A DNA stretch of 64,000 nt from DATBLE01 sp046734335. GTDB taxonomy: Bacteria; Actinomycetota; Thermoleophilia; Gaiellales; Gaiellaceae. The translations under genes and the position numbers were made by a program. Each line of letters opens with the position of its first letter. Within the stretch, counting starts at the first letter, position 1. Under the pieces are notes generated by a model. The model saw only the letters and a program-made list of their open reading frames with translations. It did no database searches and was not told the DNA's origin. Of this stretch, positions 8,460 to 19,678 are shown piece after piece. Location of the stretch: NCBI GenBank assembly GCA_046734335.1, contig JBKPRA010000056.1, positions 13,047-77,046 on the forward strand, in the 5' to 3' direction.

Positions 8460-9971
8460 ATGGCTGAGCGCAATACCTCTAAGAACGACAGTACCTCGGA
8501 GAACAATGTGGGCAAGATCGTCGAGGTCAAGGGCGTAGTCGTCGACGCGGTCTTCACCGGAGCGCTGCCCGAGATCTACAACGCGCTGCGCATCACCGTC
8601 CCGGGGGAGAACGGCTCTCCGGGCCTAGACCTGATCGCCGAGGTCCAGCAGCACCTGGGCGACGACCGCGTCCGTGCGGTCGCCATGGATTCGACCGACG
8701 GCTTGCCGCGCGGCGTCGACGTGATCGACACTGGCGCGCCGATCAGCGTCCCGGTCGGCAAGGAGACGCTCGGCCGCCTCTGGAACGTCCTCGGCGAGCC
8801 TGTCGACGACGGTGAGCCCTCCTCGGGCGAGCGCTCTCCGATCCATCGCGATCCGCCCGAGTTCCGCGAGCTCTCGCCCAAGGCGGAGATCTTCGAGACG
8901 GGGATCAAGGTCATCGACCTGATCGCACCGTTCGTGCGCGGTGGCAAGATCGGCCTGTTCGGCGGCGCCGGACTCGGCAAGACGGTGCTGATCCAGGAGC
9001 TGATCCACAACGTCGCCGAGCAGCACGGCGGCGTGTCCGTGTTTGCCGGCGTCGGCGAGCGCACGCGCGAGGGGAACGACCTCTGGCTGGAGATGGAGGA
9101 GTCCGGCGTGATCGACCGCGTTGCGCTCGTCTACGGCCAGATGAACGAGCCGCCGGGCGCGCGCCTGCGCGTCGCGCTCTCCGGCTTGACCATGGCCGAG
9201 CATTTCCGCGACGAGGGCCAGGACGTCCTCTTCTTCATCGACAACATCTTCCGCTTCGTGCAGGCGGGCTCGGAGGTCTCCGCACTGCTCGGGCGCATGC
9301 CCAGCGCGGTCGGCTACCAGCCGACGCTGGCGACCGAGATGGGGCAGCTGCAGGAGCGCATCACCTCCACGCGCGTCGGCTCGGTCACGTCCGTGCAGGC
9401 GATCTACGTCCCGGCGGACGACCTCACCGACCCCGCCCCGGCGAACACGTTCGCCCACCTCGACGCCTTCATCACGCTCGCGCGGTCGATCTCGGAGAAG
9501 GGGATCTACCCGGCGATCGACCCACTCGGCTCGAACTCGCGGGCGCTCTCGCGAGGCGTCGTCAGCGACGAGCACTACGACACGGCGACCCGTGTGCAGG
9601 AGGTGCTCCAGCGCTATCGCGACCTCCAGGACATCATCGCCATCCTCGGCATGGACGAGCTCTCGGACGAGGACAAGCTGGTCGTCCAACGCGCCCGCAA
9701 GATCGAGCGCTTCCTCTCGCAGCCGATGTTCGTGGCCGAGGTCTTCACGGGCACGCCCGGTGCGTACGTGAAGCTCGAGGACACCGTCAAGGGGTTCGCC
9801 GAGATCCTCGACGGCAAGCACGACGGGCTGCCGGAGCAGGCGTTCTACATGGTCGGCACCATCGACGACGCCGTTGCGAAGGCGAGGACGCTCGCCGCGG
9901 AGGACGAGGCACAGCCGGCCGAAGAGGCCGAGGCCGAGGCTGAGGCCGAGGCGGAGCCGGCGGCCGTCTAG
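8460..9971 (+). CDS. atpD: F1F0 ATP synthase beta subunit
   Basis: This 503-residue catalytic subunit starts at ATG 8460, preceded by CAGGAG. The P-loop is GGAGLGKT (about residues 168-175). The catalytic glutamate segment is GVGERTREGN, and the Walker B is DVLFFIDNIFRF. The DELSEEDK-like region reads DELSDEDK and the C-terminal region LPEQAFYMVG is intact. The protein differs from the usual consensus in one conserved stretch. The common HLDATTVLSR...DPLDSTSR is here HLDAFITLAR...DPLGSNSR. The C-terminus carries an acidic Glu/Ala tail. It is followed at once by atpC, but atpA, atpG and the F0 genes are not in this window. Confidence 0.96.
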   Translation: MAERNTSKNDSTSENNVGKIVEVKGVVVDAVFTGALPEIYNALRITVPGENGSPGLDLIAEVQQHLGDDRVRAVAMDSTDGLPRGVDVIDTGAPISVPVGKETLGRLWNVLGEPVDDGEPSSGERSPIHRDPPEFRELSPKAEIFETGIKVIDLIAPFVRGGKIGLFGGAGLGKTVLIQELIHNVAEQHGGVSVFAGVGERTREGNDLWLEMEESGVIDRVALVYGQMNEPPGARLRVALSGLTMAEHFRDEGQDVLFFIDNIFRFVQAGSEVSALLGRMPSAVGYQPTLATEMGQLQERITSTRVGSVTSVQAIYVPADDLTDPAPANTFAHLDAFITLARSISEKGIYPAIDPLGSNSRALSRGVVSDEHYDTATRVQEVLQRYRDLQDIIAILGMDELSDEDKLVVQRARKIERFLSQPMFVAEVFTGTPGAYVKLEDTVKGFAEILDGKHDGLPEQAFYMVGTIDDAVAKARTLAAEDEAQPAEEAEAEAEAEAEPAAV

Positions 9972-9976
9972 ATCCA

Positions 9977-10444
9977 GTGGCGGACGACGCCCACGTGATC
10001 GAGGTCTCCCTCGTGACGCCCGACGGCTCGGCGTTCGAGGGAGAGGCGGAGATGCTGATCGTGCCCGGGGCCGACGGGGAGATCGGCGTGCTCGCGCGCC
10101 ACGCCCCGCTGGTGGCGATGCTGAAGGCGGGCTCGACCCGCGTGCATATTCGGCGCGGCCAGGAGGTGCGCGAGTTCGCAACCGGACCGGGCTTTTTCAA
10201 GGTCGAGCAGGATCGCGCTCTTGCTCTGGTCGACGATGCGGTCGACGTCGACGAGATCGATGCCGACCGTGCGCGGGCGCAACTCGAGGTCGCGCAAGCC
10301 GAGCTCGCCCGGGTGGAGGCCGGGGAGTCGGACGCTGATCGCTGGCAGCTCGAGCAGCGCGTCAAGCACGCCGAGAACCAGCTCGCGGTCGCCAACGGCA
10401 CCACCTCGCCGCCGATTCACACGTCGGCGCCGGTCCCTGGTTAG
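9977..10444 (+). CDS. atpC: F1F0 ATP synthase epsilon subunit
   Basis: This 155-residue protein starts at GTG 9977, five bases after the atpD stop. The N-terminal beta-sandwich is clear (VSLVTPDGSAFEGEAEMLIV, then GEIGVLARHAPLVAMLK). A C-terminal helical domain rich in Ala, Arg and Glu follows. The epsilon subunit sits on the central stalk and modulates ATP hydrolysis. The tail after the helical region (TTSPPIHTSAPVPG) is low-complexity and longer than in most homologues. The atpD-atpC pair behaves as a small operon ending near 10444. Confidence 0.93.
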   Translation: MADDAHVIEVSLVTPDGSAFEGEAEMLIVPGADGEIGVLARHAPLVAMLKAGSTRVHIRRGQEVREFATGPGFFKVEQDRALALVDDAVDVDEIDADRARAQLEVAQAELARVEAGESDADRWQLEQRVKHAENQLAVANGTTSPPIHTSAPVPG

Positions 10445-10457
10445 GGTCTGAGCCACA

Positions 10458-10480
10458 AGGGACAGGCTGAAGCCTGGACC
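10458..10480 (+). repeat. Short palindromic repeat, copy A (downstream of atpC)
   Basis: A GGGACAGGCT...AGCCTGG element begins about 14 bases after the atpC stop. Its core is an inverted repeat, CAGGCT-GA-AGCCTG (10463-10476). Related elements lie just after the stop codons at 60358 and 61481. This suggests a dispersed intergenic palindrome, possibly with a transcript-end function. Confidence 0.6.
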
Positions 10481-10487
10481 TTCTCAT

Positions 10488-10608
10488 TCTCTGTGCCTCA
10501 GCTAAGCTGAGAATCCCGGAGAGCTTTGAAGGCAGCTTGGCGACCGGGTTACCAAACGCCTAAAGAGCCCGTGGCGCCTGGCCTCGCAGCTCTTTCGGCA
10601 GACGTCGC
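10488..10608 (+). promoter_or_regulatory. Candidate structured leader RNA of metH (S-box-like?)
   Basis: The interval between atpC and metH is not coding and holds several pairing elements. A tight palindrome CTCAGCT-A-AGCTGAG occurs at about 10497-10511. It is followed by a TTTGAAGG...TTGGCGACC stretch and then GTTACCAAACGCC. The last two blocks loosely resemble the TGAAGCC-GGCAACC core and the GGTGCCAA block of SAM-I/IV riboswitches, a plausible control for a methionine synthase gene. The match is imperfect; for example, the usual GAGGGA block is missing. I therefore treat this as a candidate only. A covariance-model search would decide it. Confidence 0.3.
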
Positions 10609-10610
10609 GG

Positions 10611-14204
<3,594 letters not shown>

Positions 14205-14211
14205 TGGACGC

Positions 14212-14868
14212 GTGAGGCAGGTGCTTCTGACGGCGGCGATCACGGGCGCTTTCGTCCCCGCGGCCTGGGCAGCCGACGGCAAGCCGCAACACGCGTTCAC
14301 GAAGGCCGACCAAGCCCGCGCGCGGGCCGTCTCGCTGAGGCTTTCCGACTTCGCCTCCGGCTGGACGGCGTCCCGCTCCGCCGGTACCACCGCCGGCGCC
14401 GAGCCGCGCTGCGCCAACTATCACCCCGACCAGTCCGATCTGGTCGAGACCGGCAAGTACGACTCGCCCGACTTCACCCGCACCTCTGACCACTCCTTCG
14501 TCTCGGTCTCGACCGGCGTCTTCAAGACCGCGGAGATGGCGAAGCGCGGTTACGCGCGGGTCGCCGTGGGGCAGTTGCCCGCCTGTTTCGGCGAGCTGTT
14601 CGCCAGAGGGATCACGAAGCCGAGCTCCGCGAAGGTCGTCTCCGCGGGCCCGATCGCCTTCCCGAAGGCAGGTGACCGGTCGAACGCGTACCGGCTGGTC
14701 GCCTCGGTGAAGACGCCGACAGTCACGCTGCCGGTCACGGCGGACATCGTGCTCTTCAACAAGGGCCGGACTGACGTGGCGATGATCTTCCTCGGGATCG
14801 CCAGGCCGTTACCGGCCTCGCTGGAGCAGGCGGCGGTCGCACGCGTGCTCTCGCGCGCCACCAGGTAA
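14212..14868 (+). CDS. Exported protein of unknown function
   Basis: The predicted protein is 218 residues from GTG 14212, seven bases after the metH stop. The start gives a typical signal peptide (RQVLLTAAITGAFVPAAWAADG). Start sites further upstream lie inside metH. The mature sequence has a conserved-looking LRLSDFASGWTASRSAG region followed by a two-cysteine segment (EPRCANYHPDQSDL) and later QLPACFGELF. This pattern resembles small secreted actinobacterial proteins of unknown function that lie near wall-assembly genes. No catalytic residues are recognisable. It may be co-transcribed with metH or with the LCP gene that follows. Confidence 0.7.
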   Translation: MRQVLLTAAITGAFVPAAWAADGKPQHAFTKADQARARAVSLRLSDFASGWTASRSAGTTAGAEPRCANYHPDQSDLVETGKYDSPDFTRTSDHSFVSVSTGVFKTAEMAKRGYARVAVGQLPACFGELFARGITKPSSAKVVSAGPIAFPKAGDRSNAYRLVASVKTPTVTLPVTADIVLFNKGRTDVAMIFLGIARPLPASLEQAAVARVLSRATR

Positions 14869-15030
14869 GCGGCAGCCTCCGCTATCCTGACCGGCGGTGG
14901 CGTGCCGACCCGGCGCGCCTTCTTTCGATCCGGTGCCGGCCTGAAGACGACGCTCAAACGAGGAATCGGGCGTGGCGGCGTCCTCGGGGGGAACGGACAC
15001 TCAGTTCTCCCGCCGTCGGCGCTGACCCCG

Positions 15031-16881
15031 ATGACCCGCTACCGGGCGGAGGACCCTCCGCAACGGTCGGGGCTCCGCACCCTCGGCCGTATCCTGCTCT
15101 GGATCGCGATTGCGGTCACGATGCTGGTCGTTTCGTTCGTGGCGGGCCTCTATCTCTGGTTCCACGAGAGCGTTGCGGCGATTCAGGCGCACTCGGAGGA
15201 CGTGAAGAGCGCGCAGAAGTTCCTCGGTGAGCCGCCGGCTCCCGGTCATGCCGCGATCGGCTTGGTGATCGGCTACGACCACCGAGCCAACGAGACAGCG
15301 AGCACGCCCTCGCGGTCGGACACGGTGATGCTGATCCGCACCGACCCCTCGAACAAGACCGTCTCGATGATGTCCTTCCCACGCGACCTGCTGGTCAACG
15401 TCCATTGCCCGGGGCAGCCGGTGTACTCGGGGAAGATCAACTCCGCCTACGCAGCCTGCGGCGCGAAGGGCACCGTGCAGACCGTCAGCGACATGATCGG
15501 ACTGCCCATCAACTACCTGATCACGGTCAACTTCCGCGGGTTCAAGCAGATCGTCAACCGGCTCGGCGGGGTCTGGATCGACGTCGACCGCCGGTACTTC
15601 AACGACAACGCCGGCCTCTCGCCGACGTTCGGGTACGCGAAGATCAACCTGCAGCCGGGCTACCAGTTGCTCACGGGCGGCAGCGCCCTCGACTACGTTC
15701 GCTACCGCCACACCGACTCCGACCTGTTCCGCGTCGCGCGCCAGCAGCAATTCGTGAAGGCGATGAAGTACCAGTTCAAGCACAACTTCAGCGTCCTGAA
15801 GGTGCCGAAGATCGTCGGGACGCTGACCAAGAACATCGAGGTCGCCGCGGGCCGGGGGAGCGGCGTCTCGGGCCGCACCATCCTCAGCTATGCATTCTTC
15901 GCGTACCACCTGCCGCCGGGCCATTTCTTCCAGACGCAGATCCAGGGGCTGAGCGGGTACTCGGACCTCACCACCTCGTCGGCGAACATCGCCGCCGCGG
16001 TCCAGGACTGGGAGACGCCAGACGTCGACTCCGCACAGGTCGCGACAGCGGTTGCCCTGGGTCGGAAGGTCAAGCTGCGGACGCCGACCCGGGCGGAGAC
16101 GACGATCACCGTGCTGAACGGCAACGGAGTCGCCGGTGCTGCCGGGGAGGCGGGCGGCGGGCTTTCGCAGCAGGGATACCACATCCTCCCGCTGCCGCCG
16201 AATGCGACCGGCAACGCGCCGAGCTTCGACTACTTCCACACCACGGTCTACTGGAACCCCAAGGTGAAACGGTCGTCGGCGGCGGCGAGCTCCGTCGCCA
16301 AGCTGTTCGCACCCGCCGACGTGAAGAAGGTGCCGCGGACGATCGCTCCGCTCCAGAACGGCGCCATGCTCACGGTGGTCGTCGGACGCACGTTCCACGG
16401 CACCGTTGCGCCTGCACCACCGGTGCGCGCGCCGGTGACCCGGGAGCCGGCGCACGTGCAATCGAACCCGTACGACACCGCGGGACTCCTGCGCCCGCTG
16501 CGGAAGAAGGTCGGCTTCGGCCTGATGGTGCCGACCGTCCTCGACAGCTCGTCGGCACCCGATTCCACGAAGCCCGTCCACGGCTATCTGATCGAGGGCA
16601 GGCACCACGCGGTGCGGCTCGTGTTCCGGACGTCGAGCGGCGCCTACTGGGGCATTCAGGAGACCGATTGGCCGGACGCGCCAGTCCTGTCGGACCGCAG
16701 TTTCCGGCACGTGCTCGGCGGCCGGGCATACGACTTCTACTACAACGGCCCAAAACTCCACATGATCGTGTTACATGAGAAGGGGGCCTCCTACTGGGTG
16801 GTCAACTCCCTCCTCGACAACATCACGAACGAGACGATGATCGCAATCGCGAAGGGGCTGAAGCCCTTGAAGGGCAGATAG
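15031..16881 (+). CDS. LytR-CpsA-Psr family cell-wall glycopolymer ligase with LytR_C domain
   Basis: The predicted protein is 616 residues from ATG 15031. The frame is open back to GTG 14902, so the N-terminus could be longer. A short cytoplasmic stretch precedes one membrane helix (RILLWIAIAVTMLVVSFVAG). The extracytoplasmic LCP domain follows: SDTVMLIRTDPSNKTVSMMSFPRDLLV with the Arg/Asp pair for the polyprenyl phosphate, then GVWIDVDRRYF and LDYVRYRHTDSDLFRVARQQ. A LytR C-terminal domain (TITVLNGNGVAGAAG...) and a third, unassigned Trp-rich domain follow. LCP enzymes attach teichoic acids or other glycopolymers to peptidoglycan. The next genes make sugar nucleotides, which suits this role. 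Confidence 0.88.
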   Translation: MTRYRAEDPPQRSGLRTLGRILLWIAIAVTMLVVSFVAGLYLWFHESVAAIQAHSEDVKSAQKFLGEPPAPGHAAIGLVIGYDHRANETASTPSRSDTVMLIRTDPSNKTVSMMSFPRDLLVNVHCPGQPVYSGKINSAYAACGAKGTVQTVSDMIGLPINYLITVNFRGFKQIVNRLGGVWIDVDRRYFNDNAGLSPTFGYAKINLQPGYQLLTGGSALDYVRYRHTDSDLFRVARQQQFVKAMKYQFKHNFSVLKVPKIVGTLTKNIEVAAGRGSGVSGRTILSYAFFAYHLPPGHFFQTQIQGLSGYSDLTTSSANIAAAVQDWETPDVDSAQVATAVALGRKVKLRTPTRAETTITVLNGNGVAGAAGEAGGGLSQQGYHILPLPPNATGNAPSFDYFHTTVYWNPKVKRSSAAASSVAKLFAPADVKKVPRTIAPLQNGAMLTVVVGRTFHGTVAPAPPVRAPVTREPAHVQSNPYDTAGLLRPLRKKVGFGLMVPTVLDSSSAPDSTKPVHGYLIEGRHHAVRLVFRTSSGAYWGIQETDWPDAPVLSDRSFRHVLGGRAYDFYYNGPKLHMIVLHEKGASYWVVNSLLDNITNETMIAIAKGLKPLKGR

Positions 16882-16883
16882 CC

Positions 16884-18218
16884 GTGGCGCGGATCGCATT
16901 CTTCGGCGCCGGCTACGCCGGCCTTGTCAGCGGGGCGTGTCTGACCGAGCTCGGCCACACGGTCGTGATCCGGGACGTCGTGCCGGAGCGGATCGAACAG
17001 CTGACAGCCGGCCGTGTCCCTTTCCACGAGCCCGGGCTCGAGGAACTGATCGCGGCGAATCGCGAGCGGCTCTCGTTCACGCTGTCGATGGAGGAGGCAT
17101 TGAGCGGCAGCGACTTCCTGTTCGTGTGCGTCGGCACTCCACCGACGCCTTCGGGCGACGCCAATCTGGCGGCAGTGTGGTCGGTGATCGAGGATCTGCC
17201 GGCCGACATCGGCTCGCCGGTGCTGGTGATGAAGAGCACGGTCCCGGTGGGCACCGGCGAGAAGGTGCGCGCGGCGCTCGACGCCCGCGGCCTGGTCAGG
17301 GTCGGCTACGCCTCCTGTCCGGAGTTTCTGGCCGAGGGCACGGCCGTGCGCGATTTCATGGAGGCCGACCGGGTGGTCGTGGGCGCCTTCGACGAGACGG
17401 ACGGCGACGCGGTCGCTGCGCTCCACGACGGCCTCGACGCCGAGATCGTCCGAACGGATGTCCCCTCGGCGGAGATGGTGAAACTGGCGGCCAATGCCTA
17501 CCTGGCCACCCGGATCAGTTTCATCAACGAGATCGCCAACGTCTGCGAGTTGGTCGGTGCCGATGTCGAGGACGTCGCGCGCGGCATGGGCCTCGACCGG
17601 CGCATCGGCACGCACTACCTCCGCGCAGGCCTGGGCTACGGGGGGAGCTGTTTTCCGAAGGACATCTCGTTCCTGAAGCTGCTCGCCGGCAACTCGGGCT
17701 ATCACCTCCAGCTCGTCACGGCTGTCATGGAGGTGAACGACCTGCAGATGCGGCGCCCGGTCTCCAAGCTGCAGAAGCACCTGGGCTCGCTACGCGGCAA
17801 GTGCATCGCGCTGCTCGGGCTCGCGTTCAAGGCGAACACGGACGACATGCGAGAGGCGCCAAGTATCGTGCTCGCCGCCCGGCTCTTGGCCGAGGGCGCC
17901 GAGGTCGTCGCGTGGGACCCGGTCGTCGACGCGAGCACCGCCCTCGACGGGGTCACGTTCGTCAAATCTCCGGCCGACGCGCTGAGCGCCGCCGACGCCG
18001 CGGTCGTCGTCACCGAATGGCCCGAGCTGCGCGAGCTGCCCTGGGCGGACCTTCGCGAGACGATGCGCTCCCCGGTCGTGATCGACGGGCGCAACCATCT
18101 CGACGCCGCGGCCATGCGCGCCGCCGGGTACGTCTACGAAGGGATGGGGCGATCCGCCTCGCCGTTCGCGACCCTGCCCGAGACGCCCGAGCTGGCGCAG
18201 ACGGTTACCCGGGACTAG
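16884..18218 (+). CDS. UDP-glucose/GDP-mannose dehydrogenase family protein
   Basis: This 444-residue enzyme starts at GTG 16884, two bases after the LCP stop. The NAD-binding motif is GAGYAGLVSG near residue 8, and the catalytic cysteine is C256 in GYGGSCFPKDI. The substrate-binding lysine/asparagine region is also present: VKLAANAYLATRISFINEIAN. It oxidises a UDP-sugar, most likely UDP-glucose, to the uronic acid in two NAD-dependent steps. A UDP-glucose 6-dehydrogenase (Ugd) role is the most likely, but UDP-ManNAc or GDP-mannose dehydrogenase cannot be excluded from sequence alone. It sits in an apparent operon for surface polysaccharide precursors. Confidence 0.92.
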   Translation: MARIAFFGAGYAGLVSGACLTELGHTVVIRDVVPERIEQLTAGRVPFHEPGLEELIAANRERLSFTLSMEEALSGSDFLFVCVGTPPTPSGDANLAAVWSVIEDLPADIGSPVLVMKSTVPVGTGEKVRAALDARGLVRVGYASCPEFLAEGTAVRDFMEADRVVVGAFDETDGDAVAALHDGLDAEIVRTDVPSAEMVKLAANAYLATRISFINEIANVCELVGADVEDVARGMGLDRRIGTHYLRAGLGYGGSCFPKDISFLKLLAGNSGYHLQLVTAVMEVNDLQMRRPVSKLQKHLGSLRGKCIALLGLAFKANTDDMREAPSIVLAARLLAEGAEVVAWDPVVDASTALDGVTFVKSPADALSAADAAVVVTEWPELRELPWADLRETMRSPVVIDGRNHLDAAAMRAAGYVYEGMGRSASPFATLPETPELAQTVTRD

Positions 18219-18229
18219 GCGCGCGACCG

Positions 18230-18922
18230 ATGGAGGCGATCGTCCTCGCGGGCGGAAAGGCCGAGCGCATGGGTGACGCGACGGGCGGCAGGCCGAAGTC
18301 GCTCGTCGAGGTGGCCGGGAAGCCGCTGCTCGCCTACCAGATCGGCAGGCTCGTGAACGCCGGCGTCCGGCGCGTGATCGTCTCCTGCGCCGTCGGCCAG
18401 GGGGAGGCATTCCGCGAGGAGCTGGGCGAGCTCGGGGCCGAGATCCTCTCCGTCGAGGAGCCCGAGCGGCTCGGCCGCGGCGGCGGGATCAAATTCGCCG
18501 CGCAGCAGCGCGCCGACACCGGCGACGTCTTCGCGATGAACGGCGACGAGCTGGTCGATGTGGACTTCGGGGCGCTGCTGTCCCGGCACCGCGAGACCGG
18601 CGCCGCCGCCACGGTCTCGGTCGCCCGGCCGGCGTCGCCGTTCGGCGTCGTCGAGCTCGCCGATGATGACGTGGTCACCGGTTTCAGCGAGGGCGGCCGG
18701 ATCCCCTACTGGGTCAACTGCGGCGTCTACGTCCTCTCCGAGGAGGCGATCGATCGCTTCCCGGACCGGGGCGACCACGAGTCGACTGCGTTCCCGGAGC
18801 TCGCCGCCGAGGGGCGGCTGCGCGCGTACCGTCACGAGGGTCTCTGGCTGACCGTGAACACGCCGAAGGAGCTGCGCCGGGCGCAGGAGCATGTCGGGGA
18901 GCATCCGGAGTGGCTGACTTGA
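18230..18922 (+). CDS. Sugar-1-phosphate nucleotidyltransferase
   Basis: This 230-residue enzyme starts at ATG 18230, eleven bases after the dehydrogenase stop. The nucleotide-binding signature is at the N-terminus (IVLAGGKAERMGDATGGRPKS with the catalytic Lys before SLVEVAGKPLL). The metal-binding Asp lies in FAMNGDELVDVDFG, and a later VNCGVYVLSE motif is typical of NTP_transferase enzymes. It joins a sugar-1-phosphate to an NTP. The compact length without a left-handed beta-helix resembles mannose-1-phosphate guanylyltransferase or alpha-D-mannose-type enzymes (HddC-like). The following sugar-isomerase-like cupin supports a mannose-type sugar, but substrate specificity is inference. Confidence 0.85.
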   Translation: MEAIVLAGGKAERMGDATGGRPKSLVEVAGKPLLAYQIGRLVNAGVRRVIVSCAVGQGEAFREELGELGAEILSVEEPERLGRGGGIKFAAQQRADTGDVFAMNGDELVDVDFGALLSRHRETGAAATVSVARPASPFGVVELADDDVVTGFSEGGRIPYWVNCGVYVLSEEAIDRFPDRGDHESTAFPELAAEGRLRAYRHEGLWLTVNTPKELRRAQEHVGEHPEWLT

Positions 18923-18935
18923 CACGGGGAAACAA

Positions 18936-19316
18936 TTGAGCGAGCAGGTCTTTCGGCCTCGTACCGTGGAGAAGCCGTGGGGCTCCGAGCTGATCTGGGC
19001 GGAGAGCGAGCACTACGCGGGCAAGATCCTGTTCGTCAAGGCGGGCGAGTCGCTGAGCCTCCAGTACCACGAGTTCAAGGACGAGTCGTGGTACGTGCTC
19101 GAGGGGCGTGCGCGGCTCGAGCTTGGCCGTGCGGGCGAGGGAAGCGTCGACGAGATCGAGATCGTGCCGGGCCAGGCGTTCCGCTTTCGGCCGGGCACCG
19201 TCCACCGCGTGACCGGGATAGAGGACCTGCGGATCCTCGAGGTCTCCACCGCGCACCTCGACGACGTCGTCCGACTCGAGGACGCCTACGGCCGCGAAGG
19301 CACGAGCGAACCATGA
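18936..19316 (+). CDS. Cupin, mannose-6-phosphate isomerase type II-like
   Basis: This 126-residue single-domain cupin starts at TTG 18936. It has the type II phosphomannose isomerase opening (EKPWGSELIWAES) and the metal-binding cupin motif 1 (SLQYHEFKDESWYVLEGRA). Motif 2 is PGQAFRFRPGTVHRVTGIED. In ManC-type bifunctional enzymes this domain is fused to the nucleotidyltransferase; here it is a separate gene directly after one. It may interconvert fructose-6-P and mannose-6-P or another sugar phosphate, or serve as a sugar-binding partner. The HxH and histidine ligands are present, so it is likely active. Confidence 0.82.
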   Translation: MSEQVFRPRTVEKPWGSELIWAESEHYAGKILFVKAGESLSLQYHEFKDESWYVLEGRARLELGRAGEGSVDEIEIVPGQAFRFRPGTVHRVTGIEDLRILEVSTAHLDDVVRLEDAYGREGTSEP

Positions 19317-19340
19317 CATAAATGTGGTAAGGTTGCGGCG

Positions 19341-19658
19341 ATGGAGCTGACCGTCGGCGCGGCGGCACGGCAGACGGGCTGGTCGGCCCGGATGTTGCGC
19401 TATCTCGAGGATGCAGAGCTCGTCGTTCCTGCGCGGCGGCCCAGCGGCTACCGCGTGTACGGCATCCGCGAGCTGAACCAACTGCGATCGCTGCGCGAGC
19501 TGCGCGAGCGGTACGGGGTCGAGCTCTCCGACGTCGCGTTCGCAGCGAGGCTCCGCCGGGAGCCCGGGCTGCGGGACGCAGTCCACACGTGGCTCGCCGG
19601 CAGCGAAAGCGCGCTCGAGTGGGAGCAGCGCAAGCAAGAACGTCTTCTGGCCGCGTAA
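19341..19658 (+). CDS. MerR family transcriptional regulator
   Basis: This 105-residue regulator has a MerR-type N-terminal winged helix (LTVGAAARQTGWSARMLRYLEDAELVVPARRPSGYRVYG). A short coiled-coil region follows, with no C-terminal effector domain. It lies 24 bases after the cupin gene and 20 bases before ahcY, an arrangement that suggests control of ahcY and perhaps of itself. The 19317-19340 gap is AT-rich relative to its surroundings (ACATAAATGTGGTAAGG) and may hold its binding site or a promoter. The absence of an effector domain suggests it binds constitutively or with a partner, like BldC-type proteins. Confidence 0.82.
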   Translation: MELTVGAAARQTGWSARMLRYLEDAELVVPARRPSGYRVYGIRELNQLRSLRELRERYGVELSDVAFAARLRREPGLRDAVHTWLAGSESALEWEQRKQERLLAA

Positions 19659-19678
19659 CGACCAACGAAAGGACTGGC

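Noticed and set aside
14902..15030. A longer N-terminus for the LCP protein from GTG 14902
   Set aside because: The extra 43 residues are Arg/Gly-rich with no family match. ATG 15031 places the short cytoplasmic tail before the membrane helix as usual. I could not exclude the longer form.
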